A DNA stretch of 9,148 nucleotides from Bdellovibrionales bacterium (lineage in GTDB: Bacteria > Bdellovibrionota > Bdellovibrionia > Bdellovibrionales > UBA840). This document shows positions 1 to 5,985 of this stretch, piece after piece. Position 1 is the first letter of the stretch, and every line of letters begins with the position of its first letter. Location of the stretch: positions 1 to 9,148 of the forward strand of contig JAGRAL010000285.1 of the NCBI GenBank assembly GCA_020434605.1, read 5' to 3'. The translations under genes and the position numbers were made by a program. The notes under the pieces are model-generated. The model did not search any database and was not told the DNA's origin. It saw only the letters and a list, made by a program, of their open reading frames with translations.

Positions 1-288
1 CCTGCAAAAGAAGGCTTTGATTCAAATTATCATCGAATTCTGTTCACTTCCTACATGGATCACCCGATCAATCAGACACATGCAGCAGTTGTTGCAAATG
101 ACTACTATTTAAAACATCCGCACAAGAAAGAAATCTGCGGCTTAAGATCTGACCTTGCTTTTTTTGGAAATCCGTATTTAGAATATTTCAATACTTCTAA
201 TAATTCATTCACGCTAAGTGAGGACGGCCACGGAATCGGGTTTACATCGCTTCTAGAGAGGGAAAAATGGAAAACATTAATTGGTTAG
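1..288 (+). CDS. menC: o-Succinylbenzoate synthase, C-terminal fragment (5' end outside window)
   Basis: The frame is open from the first base of the window to a TAG at 286-288, giving the last 95 residues of a longer protein. The stretch around FTSYMDHPINQ (about residues 16-26 of the fragment) and the end motif GIGFTSLLER match the C-terminal barrel strands of MenC, an enolase-superfamily enzyme. MenC dehydrates SHCHC to o-succinylbenzoate in menaquinone synthesis, in the cytoplasm. The catalytic lysines and metal-binding acids lie upstream of the window and cannot be checked. The assignment rests on these tail motifs together with the menE gene that directly follows and overlaps it by 22 nt, which implies translational coupling. 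The ATG at 55 is internal and not the true start. Confidence 0.82.
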   Translation, partial: PAKEGFDSNYHRILFTSYMDHPINQTHAAVVANDYYLKHPHKKEICGLRSDLAFFGNPYLEYFNTSNNSFTLSEDGHGIGFTSLLEREKWKTLIG

Positions 289-1403
289 ATGAAAAAAACC
301 ATTTGCTTTTAAATGATAAACTCACAGACACACAAGTAAGCTTTTGGACATCGGCCTTTGAATTTGCAGTTAAAAAGAATAAAACTCTTGGAAGTATATT
401 TTTACTCACCTCCGGAACTAGTGGCACGCAAAAGTTAGTTTGCTTAAGTAAGGACGCTATACTGAGCAGCTCAAAATCAGTTAATAAGCACTTGGGTGTA
501 AGTGAAGGAGACAGGTGGTTAAACACTTTACCTCCGCACCACATAGGTGGATTAAGCATTTATGCTAGAGCTTTTTTGTCAAAATCTAAAGTAGATGCCA
601 TTGAATTCTGGGATCCCACAATTTACTATCAACTACTTAAGACATCTTATATTTCTTATTCATCATTGGTTCCCACACAAGTTTATGACCTTTTAGAGCT
701 AGAAGAAATGGCTCCTAAAAATGTTAAAACGATTGTAGTTGGAGGCTCTAGACTATCTTCAAACTTGTATCAAAAAGCCAAAAAGTTTGAATACCCAGTT
801 GTTTGCTCATTTGGAGCAACGGAGTTAGCTTCACAAATTGCAACATCAACTATAGGCGATGAACGCTTAAAGATTTTACCCCATATTGAAGCTAAACTGG
901 GGACAAACAACACTCTACATCTTCGTAGCCCATCACTCTTTAGTTACTACGTCAAATCCGTGGATGATCAATTTATAATAGAGCACCCTAAGTTAGAGGA
1001 CGGTTTTTTTATCACTGAAGATCACACTAAAATTGAAGATGGATATTTAATACCGCAAGGAAGAAGCAGTGAGTATGTGAAAATTTTAGGAGAAGCTGTT
1101 TCACTTGTAAAAGTAGAAAGAGATTTTGAAACATCATCAAACTTTCCTTTTTGCATCATCGCTAATCCACACGAAAGAAACGGCTATGAACTTTCACTGG
1201 TTTGTGAAACAAAAGATGCCACAGCAGCAGTGAGTGCAGTACAGTCATGGAACAAATCCTGTATTGGATTTGAAAGAATTACGAGTGTAAGCACTAAAGA
1301 AATGCTACCCCGCAATGACCTGGGTAAAATTTCTAAGAAAATCATTGAGCATGATATTGAAAAAGGTAATCTCTCCATTCAGCGGGTATTGACTGAGGAC
1401 TAA
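267..1403 (+). CDS. menE: o-Succinylbenzoate-CoA ligase
   Basis: This is an ANL-superfamily adenylating enzyme that activates o-succinylbenzoate with ATP and joins it to CoA, the step after MenC in menaquinone synthesis. Visible motifs are the P-loop-like A3 core TSGTSGTQK (residues 48-56), PPHHIGGLSI (89-98) as in other MenE proteins, the A5 core SFGATELASQ (181-190), the acid and hinge region TEDH...GR...VKILGE (about 250-276), and the A10 core LPRNDLGKISK (347-357) whose lysine K354 would catalyse adenylation. At 378 residues it is shorter than E. coli MenE (about 450); the missing part lies before A3, so the N-terminal subdomain is reduced, while the motif set is complete. The start ATG at 267 has a purine-rich site (AGAGAGGG, 255-262). 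The start overlaps the menC end by 22 nt and the 3' end overlaps the opposite-strand thioesterase by 62 nt. Confidence 0.9.
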   Translation: MENINWLDEKNHLLLNDKLTDTQVSFWTSAFEFAVKKNKTLGSIFLLTSGTSGTQKLVCLSKDAILSSSKSVNKHLGVSEGDRWLNTLPPHHIGGLSIYARAFLSKSKVDAIEFWDPTIYYQLLKTSYISYSSLVPTQVYDLLELEEMAPKNVKTIVVGGSRLSSNLYQKAKKFEYPVVCSFGATELASQIATSTIGDERLKILPHIEAKLGTNNTLHLRSPSLFSYYVKSVDDQFIIEHPKLEDGFFITEDHTKIEDGYLIPQGRSSEYVKILGEAVSLVKVERDFETSSNFPFCIIANPHERNGYELSLVCETKDATAAVSAVQSWNKSCIGFERITSVSTKEMLPRNDLGKISKKIIEHDIEKGNLSIQRVLTED

Positions 1404-1749
1404 GAGTTTTTTTACTCATAAAAACATGGGTAGTCTTAGTCTGAAAATACACATTGCCCTCTTTTTCTAATTTAAAGCTGGTTTCAAACGAGGTCTTACC
1501 TATTCTTGTAATTGATAAAGTCCCTAAGTAAGTCTGTCCACCTAGAACCGGTTTATTAAACTCTACTGAAAAATGCTTAATAGGAATCCCTATATCATTT
1601 GACGCAAATATCGAGTTCCATGACTTACCGGAGCGTAATAACCAAGCTTCATAGAGCTGATGGTATATCTCTGTAGATTTGCCAAAAAAAAGAATACCGG
1701 CGGTATCAATATAGTGAAATGGAATATATAGCTCTTGAGTGAAAACCAT
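1342..1749 (-). CDS. Hotdog-fold acyl-CoA thioesterase, probably DHNA-CoA hydrolase (MenI-like)
   Basis: The 135-residue protein has the size and opening signature of the 4-hydroxybenzoyl-CoA thioesterase (4HBT) hotdog family: IPFHYIDTAGILFFG at residues 9-23, with D15 in the position of the catalytic aspartate, followed by a long helix (STEIYHQLYEAWLLRSG) and the beta strands IKHFSVEFNKPVLGGQTY. Hydrolases of this subgroup release 1,4-dihydroxy-2-naphthoate from its CoA ester between the MenB and MenA steps. The position beside menC/menE makes that role likely, but the family also includes acyl-CoA and 4-hydroxybenzoyl-CoA thioesterases, so the substrate is inferred. The gene runs against menE and ends inside it. 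There is no good Shine-Dalgarno sequence before the ATG at 1749, but a good promoter lies immediately upstream. Confidence 0.78.
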   Translation of the reverse strand: MVFTQELYIPFHYIDTAGILFFGKSTEIYHQLYEAWLLRSGKSWNSIFASNDIGIPIKHFSVEFNKPVLGGQTYLGTLSITRIGKTSFETSFKLEKEGNVYFQTKTTHVFMSKKTLSPQSIPAEWRDYLFQYHAQ

Positions 1750-1754
1750 AGCCC

Positions 1755-1783
1755 AATTTACTTAAAAATCATTCCCTTATCAA
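1755..1783 (-). promoter_or_regulatory. Candidate sigma70-type promoter of the thioesterase gene
   Basis: On the minus strand the sequence reads TTGATA (1783-1778), a 17-nt spacer, then TAAATT (1760-1755). This is 5 of 6 and 4 of 6 matches to the -35 and -10 consensus at optimal spacing. Transcription would start about 7 nt downstream, at or very near the ATG at 1749, so the mRNA could be leaderless; this agrees with the absence of a clear ribosome binding site. Confidence 0.4.
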
Positions 1784-1802
1784 AGGCTTTTCGAAGCACA
1801 AC

Positions 1803-1834
1803 TTGACTTCATTCTGCTTCATTGTCATTTATAT
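1803..1834 (+). promoter_or_regulatory. Weak candidate promoter of the polyprenyl synthase–Hsp70 pair
   Basis: TTGACT (1803-1808) is a good -35 match, and TTATAT (1829-1834) could serve as -10, but the 20-nt spacer is longer than usual. It lies in the only non-coding gap upstream of this gene, so a promoter is expected here; the exact boxes are uncertain. Confidence 0.22.
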
Positions 1835-1842
1835 GGGACAAA

Positions 1843-2772
1843 ATGTTTAAACCTAGCTTTTACAACAAAAATGACTTTCCGGACCATTTACCAAAGCTTA
1901 AGGCTTTATATGCAGACTTATTTGCAGAAGGAAAGGGATTCAGAGCTAAGCTAGTAAAAATGCTCACCCCTCATCTCGATATCCCATCTGAAACAGTGGA
2001 TAGTCTTTGTAAAGCCATCGAGTACATACATAACTCCTCCTTATTACACGACGACCTGATCGACCAATCACCTCTTAGAAGAGGGAAAAAGGCGGCTTGG
2101 CTAAAATATAGCCCTGATTACGCAGTCCTTGCAGGTGATTACTTATTAGCAAAAGTTATACAAATTTTAAGCCGAGACACTAATTTAGAGCTGGTTTCTT
2201 ATACATCCCAAACCATTATGGATTTGCTTGAAGGCGAATGGTTACAAGATACTATCAAAAAAAATCCACAGATTAACTTTGAAGAAATTGATAGGATTCA
2301 TGAGTTAAAAACAGCATCACTAAAAAAATGGTGCCTTAGAGCGCCCTTTTTTGCCATTAACAACTTTGATCCAAAACTACATTCTAAACTAGATGAGTTA
2401 GGCAAGTTAATGGGACTTTTATTTCAACGAGCTGATGATTTGTTAGATTATGATATTCGTAATTCAGAGGGCAAAGCAATATTAGGTGACCACAACGCTG
2501 GCTACATGAACTCGTTTGCAATCTATTTGCTAAAAGACGCTAGTCCTTCAAAGCGCGAAGACTTTATGCAAAAATCTACACTACCAGAAATCATTTCTTT
2601 TATTGGTAAAACTGAATTTGCAAATGCTATCGAAAACTTTGATGCTTGGAATAATACATTGATTGATGCGTACCAAGCCACACTATCTGAAATCAGAACT
2701 TTACTTTCAAAAGAACAAAGTAAAATTTGCGATCCATTAATTCCAATCGCTAAACTATTGTACTGGCGCTAA
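1843..2772 (+). CDS. Trans-polyprenyl diphosphate synthase (menaquinone side chain)
   Basis: This protein (309 residues from the ATG at 1843) belongs to the all-trans isoprenyl diphosphate synthases, which condense isopentenyl diphosphate onto allylic diphosphates to give polyprenyl chains. It shows the GKGFR motif (residues 30-34), the first aspartate-rich motif DDLID (70-74) followed by RR (79-80), AGDYLLA (97-103), KTASL (156-160) and the second motif FQRADDLLD (194-202), so both Mg-diphosphate sites are intact. Small serines at positions -4 and -5 before the first DDxxD are compatible with a medium to long product, fitting a quinone side chain. Odd: the usual GK-T-P stretch after the second motif is replaced by GDHNAGYMNSF (215-225). 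Translation could also begin at TTG 1822, giving 7 more residues, but nothing resembling a Shine-Dalgarno precedes that codon, whereas GGGA (1835-1838) precedes ATG 1843. The Hsp70 gene follows after 2 nt. Confidence 0.87.
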   Translation: MFKPSFYNKNDFPDHLPKLKALYADLFAEGKGFRAKLVKMLTPHLDIPSETVDSLCKAIEYIHNSSLLHDDLIDQSPLRRGKKAAWLKYSPDYAVLAGDYLLAKVIQILSRDTNLELVSYTSQTIMDLLEGEWLQDTIKKNPQINFEEIDRIHELKTASLKKWCLRAPFFAINNFDPKLHSKLDELGKLMGLLFQRADDLLDYDIRNSEGKAILGDHNAGYMNSFAIYLLKDASPSKREDFMQKSTLPEIISFIGKTEFANAIENFDAWNNTLIDAYQATLSEIRTLLSKEQSKICDPLIPIAKLLYWR

Positions 2773-2774
2773 CA

Positions 2775-4043
2775 ATGAACACTAACAAAATAATTTCTTA
2801 CGCCATAGACTTTGGCACTTCTAATACTTTGATCACGGCTGTAAGCAAAAGTGGGGTTAGCCAGCCTCTTCCTATTGAAACCAGTGGTCATGCAATTATC
2901 AAATCATTATTATTTTTTAATTCAGATGTCGAAGTAAGCTTTGGCGAAGAAGCCATTCAGCAATACACCGAAAATGATTTTGAAGGCAGATTTATTCGTT
3001 CTATCAAAAAATTCTTACCTGACGAAAAGTTCTTAGGTACTAATATCAATAATCGTAACTTTTCTATAGAATCATTGATCGGCTCATTTTTAAGGGAAAT
3101 TAAAACTAGAGCAGACAAACATATTGGTCAAAACGTAGAGACAGTGGTGATGGGAAGACCCGCTAAGTTCTCAATGGACAATCAAAAAGATAAACTTGCA
3201 GAAGATCGTCTGTACCGAGCTGCAAAGATCGCTGGCTTTAAAGAAATCAGTTTTTTAGCAGAGCCTCTTGCAGCCGCCTATGACTTTCCAGAAAATACAA
3301 AAGCAGAGAAAATCTTTGTAATAGATCTGGGTGCTGGTACATCGGACTTTTCTGCAGTTAAGCTACTACAAAATAAAACCTCATACGATGTACTTGCAAT
3401 TAACGCTGTGAGTGTTGCAGGCGATGCCTACGACGGCGCATTGATGGACCATTCTATTGCTCCACATTTTGGAACAAATGTTCATTATCGTCTTCCTCTA
3501 ACAGAGAATACTTTAAAGATGCCAGAAGACATTAAATATCGCTTGCGCTCACCGGCTGACATTTCATTTTTAACTAGAAGTGATATAAAGTATTTCTTAG
3601 ACGATATAGCCAAGAGCCATATTCAATCAGGTGACAAAAAACAAATTGAAGCTTTACAGATTTTACTAGAAGACAATCTAGCTTATGATATTTATTCAAA
3701 AATTGAGAAAAGTAAAATTGAAGTTTGCGAAAATAATCAGTCACTTTTTAGTTACATTTATCCTGGTATAAATATTTCCGAAGACATCAGCCTGTCCTCA
3801 ATGGAAAATTCAACCATAGATGTAAACCAAAAAATTATTACTGCAATGAATGAGTGCCTGGATCAAGCGTCCATGAGTCCCAAAGATTTTGATTTGATAG
3901 TATTAACTGGTGGAAGTTGCCGCATACCATTTTTAAGTAAATATTTTGCATCTACATTTAGCAAAGAAAAACTCTACTACTCTTCTAGTTTTACAAGTGT
4001 TGTTACAGGGCTCGGGATCGAAGCTAAAAAAAGATACTCTTAA
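2775..4043 (+). CDS. Hsp70-family ATPase lacking a substrate-binding domain (YegD-like)
   Basis: The 422-residue protein is an actin/Hsp70-fold nucleotide-binding domain. It has the phosphate-1 loop IDFGTSNT (residues 11-18), the connect-1 helix LAEPLAAAYDF (161-171), the phosphate-2 loop FVIDLGAGTSDFS (181-193), GDAYDG (216-221), EKSKIEV (311-317) and the adenosine loop LTGGSCRIPFL (378-388). The protein ends about 35 residues after the adenosine loop, so the linker, beta-sandwich peptide-binding domain and helical lid of DnaK are absent. In this it resembles E. coli YegD, whose role is not well defined. It is expected to bind and hydrolyse ATP in the cytoplasm; clients are unknown. It begins 2 nt after the prenyl synthase stop with no clear ribosome binding site, suggesting translational coupling. 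Its stop codon overlaps that of the convergent mltA. Confidence 0.85.
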   Translation: MNTNKIISYAIDFGTSNTLITAVSKSGVSQPLPIETSGHAIIKSLLFFNSDVEVSFGEEAIQQYTENDFEGRFIRSIKKFLPDEKFLGTNINNRNFSIESLIGSFLREIKTRADKHIGQNVETVVMGRPAKFSMDNQKDKLAEDRLYRAAKIAGFKEISFLAEPLAAAYDFPENTKAEKIFVIDLGAGTSDFSAVKLLQNKTSYDVLAINAVSVAGDAYDGALMDHSIAPHFGTNVHYRLPLTENTLKMPEDIKYRLRSPADISFLTRSDIKYFLDDIAKSHIQSGDKKQIEALQILLEDNLAYDIYSKIEKSKIEVCENNQSLFSYIYPGINISEDISLSSMENSTIDVNQKIITAMNECLDQASMSPKDFDLIVLTGGSCRIPFLSKYFASTFSKEKLYYSSSFTSVVTGLGIEAKKRYS

Positions 4044-5233
4044 AGTAAATCTGGTTTGAGAGCTAAAAAATACATACTGCCATGGACTTTTAACTGAGTA
4101 GCAACAAATGCTGCGTAATCGTCTTCGCCAAAATATAGATCGGCTCTTGCTGCACCTTTAATCGCGCCACCTGTATCATGGTCAATATAAGATCTAGAGA
4201 AATTTATAAACTGCCCTGAATTAATCTTTTTGGGGCGCTTTGCTTTTACAAAAGTAATCAGACCTTTTGATTTATAAATTCTGTAGTCAGTAGCAATAGA
4301 TCTGTTGTCAGTAAGCGAGACTGAATCGTTTCCATGTGGTGGTTCATCCGAAAACTTAAAGTAAACATAACTTGGAGTATAATTATATATCTCCTGAATT
4401 TTTTCTGGATGACTGTTTAAGTAGTTACGCTGAGACTCATTACTTAAATCGCTGATATAACCTTGGTCTCTCATATAGATTGAGATAAATCTAAACGGCT
4501 GCTCATTTGTTCCGTCATAATTAAGGTACTTTGAATGCTCCCTACCCTGTACATCCTTATAGATGACCTTACCGCCTCCCTGAATATGCAGTAAATACTG
4601 GTCAAACATATCCTTCATATACATTGCTTCGTAAGGAGTGCCTTTTAGTCTACGACCAAAGTTAATCTGGTTTCTTGTTAAATTTCTTAAATTAGACTCT
4701 ATAGGCTTTATATGTATACCAACATTGTAGTCTTTAGTTTCTTTTAGTGAGGTCTTAATCACAGGAGTATGGTATGCAGTAAATAAAGTTTCAGGAATTT
4801 GGCCCTCAACCACTGGAGAGAACAAATGAAACTTTTGCTTTAACTGCACTTCCAGTTTTTCATAACAGTCACTAGCAAAAGTTTTCGTCTTTAAACAAGA
4901 TCTTGTTATTCTGATTTCTTTTAAAAATGCCTGCAACGATTTTTTAAAGACACTAAAGTCATAAGTAATATGACCTAAGCGAATAGAGGGACCTTGTTGA
5001 GTACCAGCAAATTTCACAAGCTGTCTATCAATAGCCATTTCCATACCGTTTAAGTCAAGATCATCAGTAATCTTTGGCCATTCACCCAATGTTAAAAGTA
5101 CGGTAGGAGTTCTAACTATATCACTATTTACCACTGGCCCTTGTGGTACCGGCGTTGAACTTGAGTTGGCAGGCTCTGAGCAAGCAGCCAACAGCAATAC
5201 AAATGCTATTGAATATATCCCTTTTAAACCCAT
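4040..5233 (-). CDS. mltA: Membrane-bound lytic murein transglycosylase A, lipoprotein
   Basis: The protein (397 residues) cleaves the MurNAc-GlcNAc bond of peptidoglycan with formation of 1,6-anhydro-MurNAc. It starts with a lipoprotein signal: a short basic start, a hydrophobic run and lipobox LAAC with C18. The residue after the cysteine is serine rather than aspartate, which favours Lol export to the outer membrane. After a Ser/Pro-rich tether come MltA-family motifs: YHTPVI (154-159), the core MKDMFDQYLLHIQGGG (206-221), and the C-terminal 3D domain SYIDHDTGGAIKGAARADLYFG (348-369) containing conserved aspartates D351, D353 and D365. The catalytic aspartate of the family sits in this motif. 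The length is slightly above E. coli MltA (365). It is the second gene after a GNAT acetyltransferase (29-nt gap) and converges on the Hsp70 gene with a 4-nt overlap. Confidence 0.92.
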   Translation of the reverse strand: MGLKGIYSIAFVLLLAACSEPANSSSTPVPQGPVVNSDIVRTPTVLLTLGEWPKITDDLDLNGMEMAIDRQLVKFAGTQQGPSIRLGHITYDFSVFKKSLQAFLKEIRITRSCLKTKTFASDCYEKLEVQLKQKFHLFSPVVEGQIPETLFTAYHTPVIKTSLKETKDYNVGIHIKPIESNLRNLTRNQINFGRRLKGTPYEAMYMKDMFDQYLLHIQGGGKVIYKDVQGREHSKYLNYDGTNEQPFRFISIYMRDQGYISDLSNESQRNYLNSHPEKIQEIYNYTPSYVYFKFSDEPPHGNDSVSLTDNRSIATDYRIYKSKGLITFVKAKRPKKINSGQFINFSRSYIDHDTGGAIKGAARADLYFGEDDYAAFVATQLKVHGSMYFLALKPDLL

Positions 5234-5262
5234 CTACTTGATTAGTTTATTATGAGGACGAA

Positions 5263-5823
5263 TTAGCTTTGCAGGTATTTATCGATTTTATTAGGTAAAC
5301 TTAGTCCAAGGTCTAGTCTCATCAATAACAAGTCGAAAGCTCCTAAGCTCTTGGAAGCAATCGTTTTAAAACCATACTTGTGATAGAAGTTCACATTTTT
5401 TTCATGACTGGATGTTATAATATGTAAGTTTTTATACCCCTCACTCGATGCCTTATGTGTAATAGCATGTAAAAGTTGGGCTCCAATCCCTTTTCCAGTT
5501 ATACCGGCTTTTACGTTAATATGAAAATGAACGGGATTATCTTTATATACTTCTTTAAACAGATGATATGATTTAAACGAAATCTTATCTATCGCCGCAA
5601 GACTATTTGGACAAGCGCAGATATATCCCAATATCTCATTGTCTTTGACCGCCACAAAAAACCAATCCGGCCAATTCTTATAATAGATGCCGACCCACTT
5701 TTCAAAGTAGGACCACTGAGTATCTACATCATGCTTTTGATAAGAGGACTGAGACAAGAAAATCTGAAAGATTTGCCCTTTAAAAGCCTCAAAGCTTACA
5801 TCTTTGATCGAAACCACCCTCAT
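5263..5823 (-). CDS. GNAT-family N-acetyltransferase, substrate unknown
   Basis: From the ATG at 5823 this is a 186-residue single-domain Gcn5-related acetyltransferase. The acetyl-CoA pyrophosphate loop is visible as AGITGKGIGAQLL (about residues 117-129), preceded by the beta-4 strand HFHINVK. The C-terminal FYHKYGF near residue 150 is the usual alpha-4/beta-7 element. DWFFVAVKDNEILGYI is the central beta hairpin. Nothing in the sequence identifies the acceptor; candidates include small amines, antibiotics or protein N-termini. The frame extends upstream to a TTG at 5859, but those 12 residues would have no ribosome binding site, and the ATG start gives the typical GNAT opening strand (MRVVSIKD). 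It lies 29 nt upstream of mltA on the same strand, so the two are probably co-transcribed, though a functional link is not shown. Confidence 0.8.
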   Translation of the reverse strand: MRVVSIKDVSFEAFKGQIFQIFLSQSSYQKHDVDTQWSYFEKWVGIYYKNWPDWFFVAVKDNEILGYICACPNSLAAIDKISFKSYHLFKEVYKDNPVHFHINVKAGITGKGIGAQLLHAITHKASSEGYKNLHIITSSHEKNVNFYHKYGFKTIASKSLGAFDLLLMRLDLGLSLPNKIDKYLQS

Positions 5824-5846
5824 GATTAAAAGTATGAGGGGATTTT

Positions 5847-5859
5847 TTGCCCTGGGCAA
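5847..5859. repeat. Perfect 13-bp palindrome, possible operator or leader hairpin
   Basis: TTGCCC, a single T, then GGGCAA form a perfect inverted repeat with 6-bp arms. It sits 24 bp upstream of the GNAT ATG in the divergent region. On neither strand is it followed by a T run, so it is not an intrinsic terminator. It could be a protein-binding site or a hairpin in the GNAT leader. It is short enough to be chance. Confidence 0.3.
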
Positions 5860-5893
5860 TATGAATACTTAAAATGAATCTACCAATAAGCAA

Positions 5894-5899
5894 TATAAT
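5894..5899 (+). promoter_or_regulatory. Candidate -10 box for the deacetylase operon
   Basis: An exact TATAAT hexamer lies about 87 nt upstream of the deacetylase start. It would give a leader of roughly 80 nt. No convincing -35 hexamer is present at the expected distance, so it would need an activator or be a chance match in AT-rich DNA. Confidence 0.25.
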
Positions 5900-5985
5900 C
5901 GAGTTGAGGCTATCTGTAAAAATTACCTTCTTCTTCCTGCTCCGCATAAAGTATGTTAAAACACTCGTAAATTAAGGATCGGTCT

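Larger units (their letters stand above)
5824..5985. promoter_or_regulatory. Divergent intergenic region between GNAT and deacetylase genes
   Basis: This 162-bp region is the largest non-coding stretch in the window and must carry the promoters for both directions. On the plus strand it has an exact TATAAT at 5894-5899, although no good -35 lies 16-18 nt before it; a second weak option is TTACCT (5923-5928) with CATAAA (5945-5950). AAGGA at 5974-5978 is a good ribosome binding site 7 nt before the deacetylase ATG. The 13-bp palindrome at 5847-5859 lies on the GNAT side. No small reading frame with family features was seen in it. Confidence 0.5.

Noticed and set aside
242..559. Open frame of 105 codons on the minus strand inside menE
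   Set aside because: It lies wholly antisense to a well-supported menE with all ANL motifs, shows no family features, and is a shadow frame.
1184..1378. Open frame of 64 codons on the minus strand at the menE end
   Set aside because: Antisense shadow of menE with no recognisable motif; the real minus-strand gene here is the thioesterase in another frame.
1404..1417. GAGT-TTTTTT-ACTC inverted repeat directly after the menE stop, considered as a terminator
   Set aside because: The stem is only 4 bp with the T run in the loop rather than after it, and it is coding sequence of the opposite-strand thioesterase.
1822..1842. TTG at 1822 as the start of the polyprenyl synthase
   Set aside because: Rare start codon with no Shine-Dalgarno; ATG 1843 has GGGA close upstream and keeps all motifs. 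The longer form cannot be fully excluded.
2775..4043. MreB or ParM-like filament protein as identity of the Hsp70-fold gene
   Set aside because: The IDFGTSNT and IDLGAGTSDFS loops together with EPLAAAYDF and LTGGSCRIPFL fit Hsp70/YegD better than the actin-like filament families.
5824..5859. TTG at 5859 as the start of the GNAT gene
   Set aside because: Would add 12 residues before the typical GNAT opening strand, lacks a ribosome site, and would place the perfect palindrome in coding sequence.
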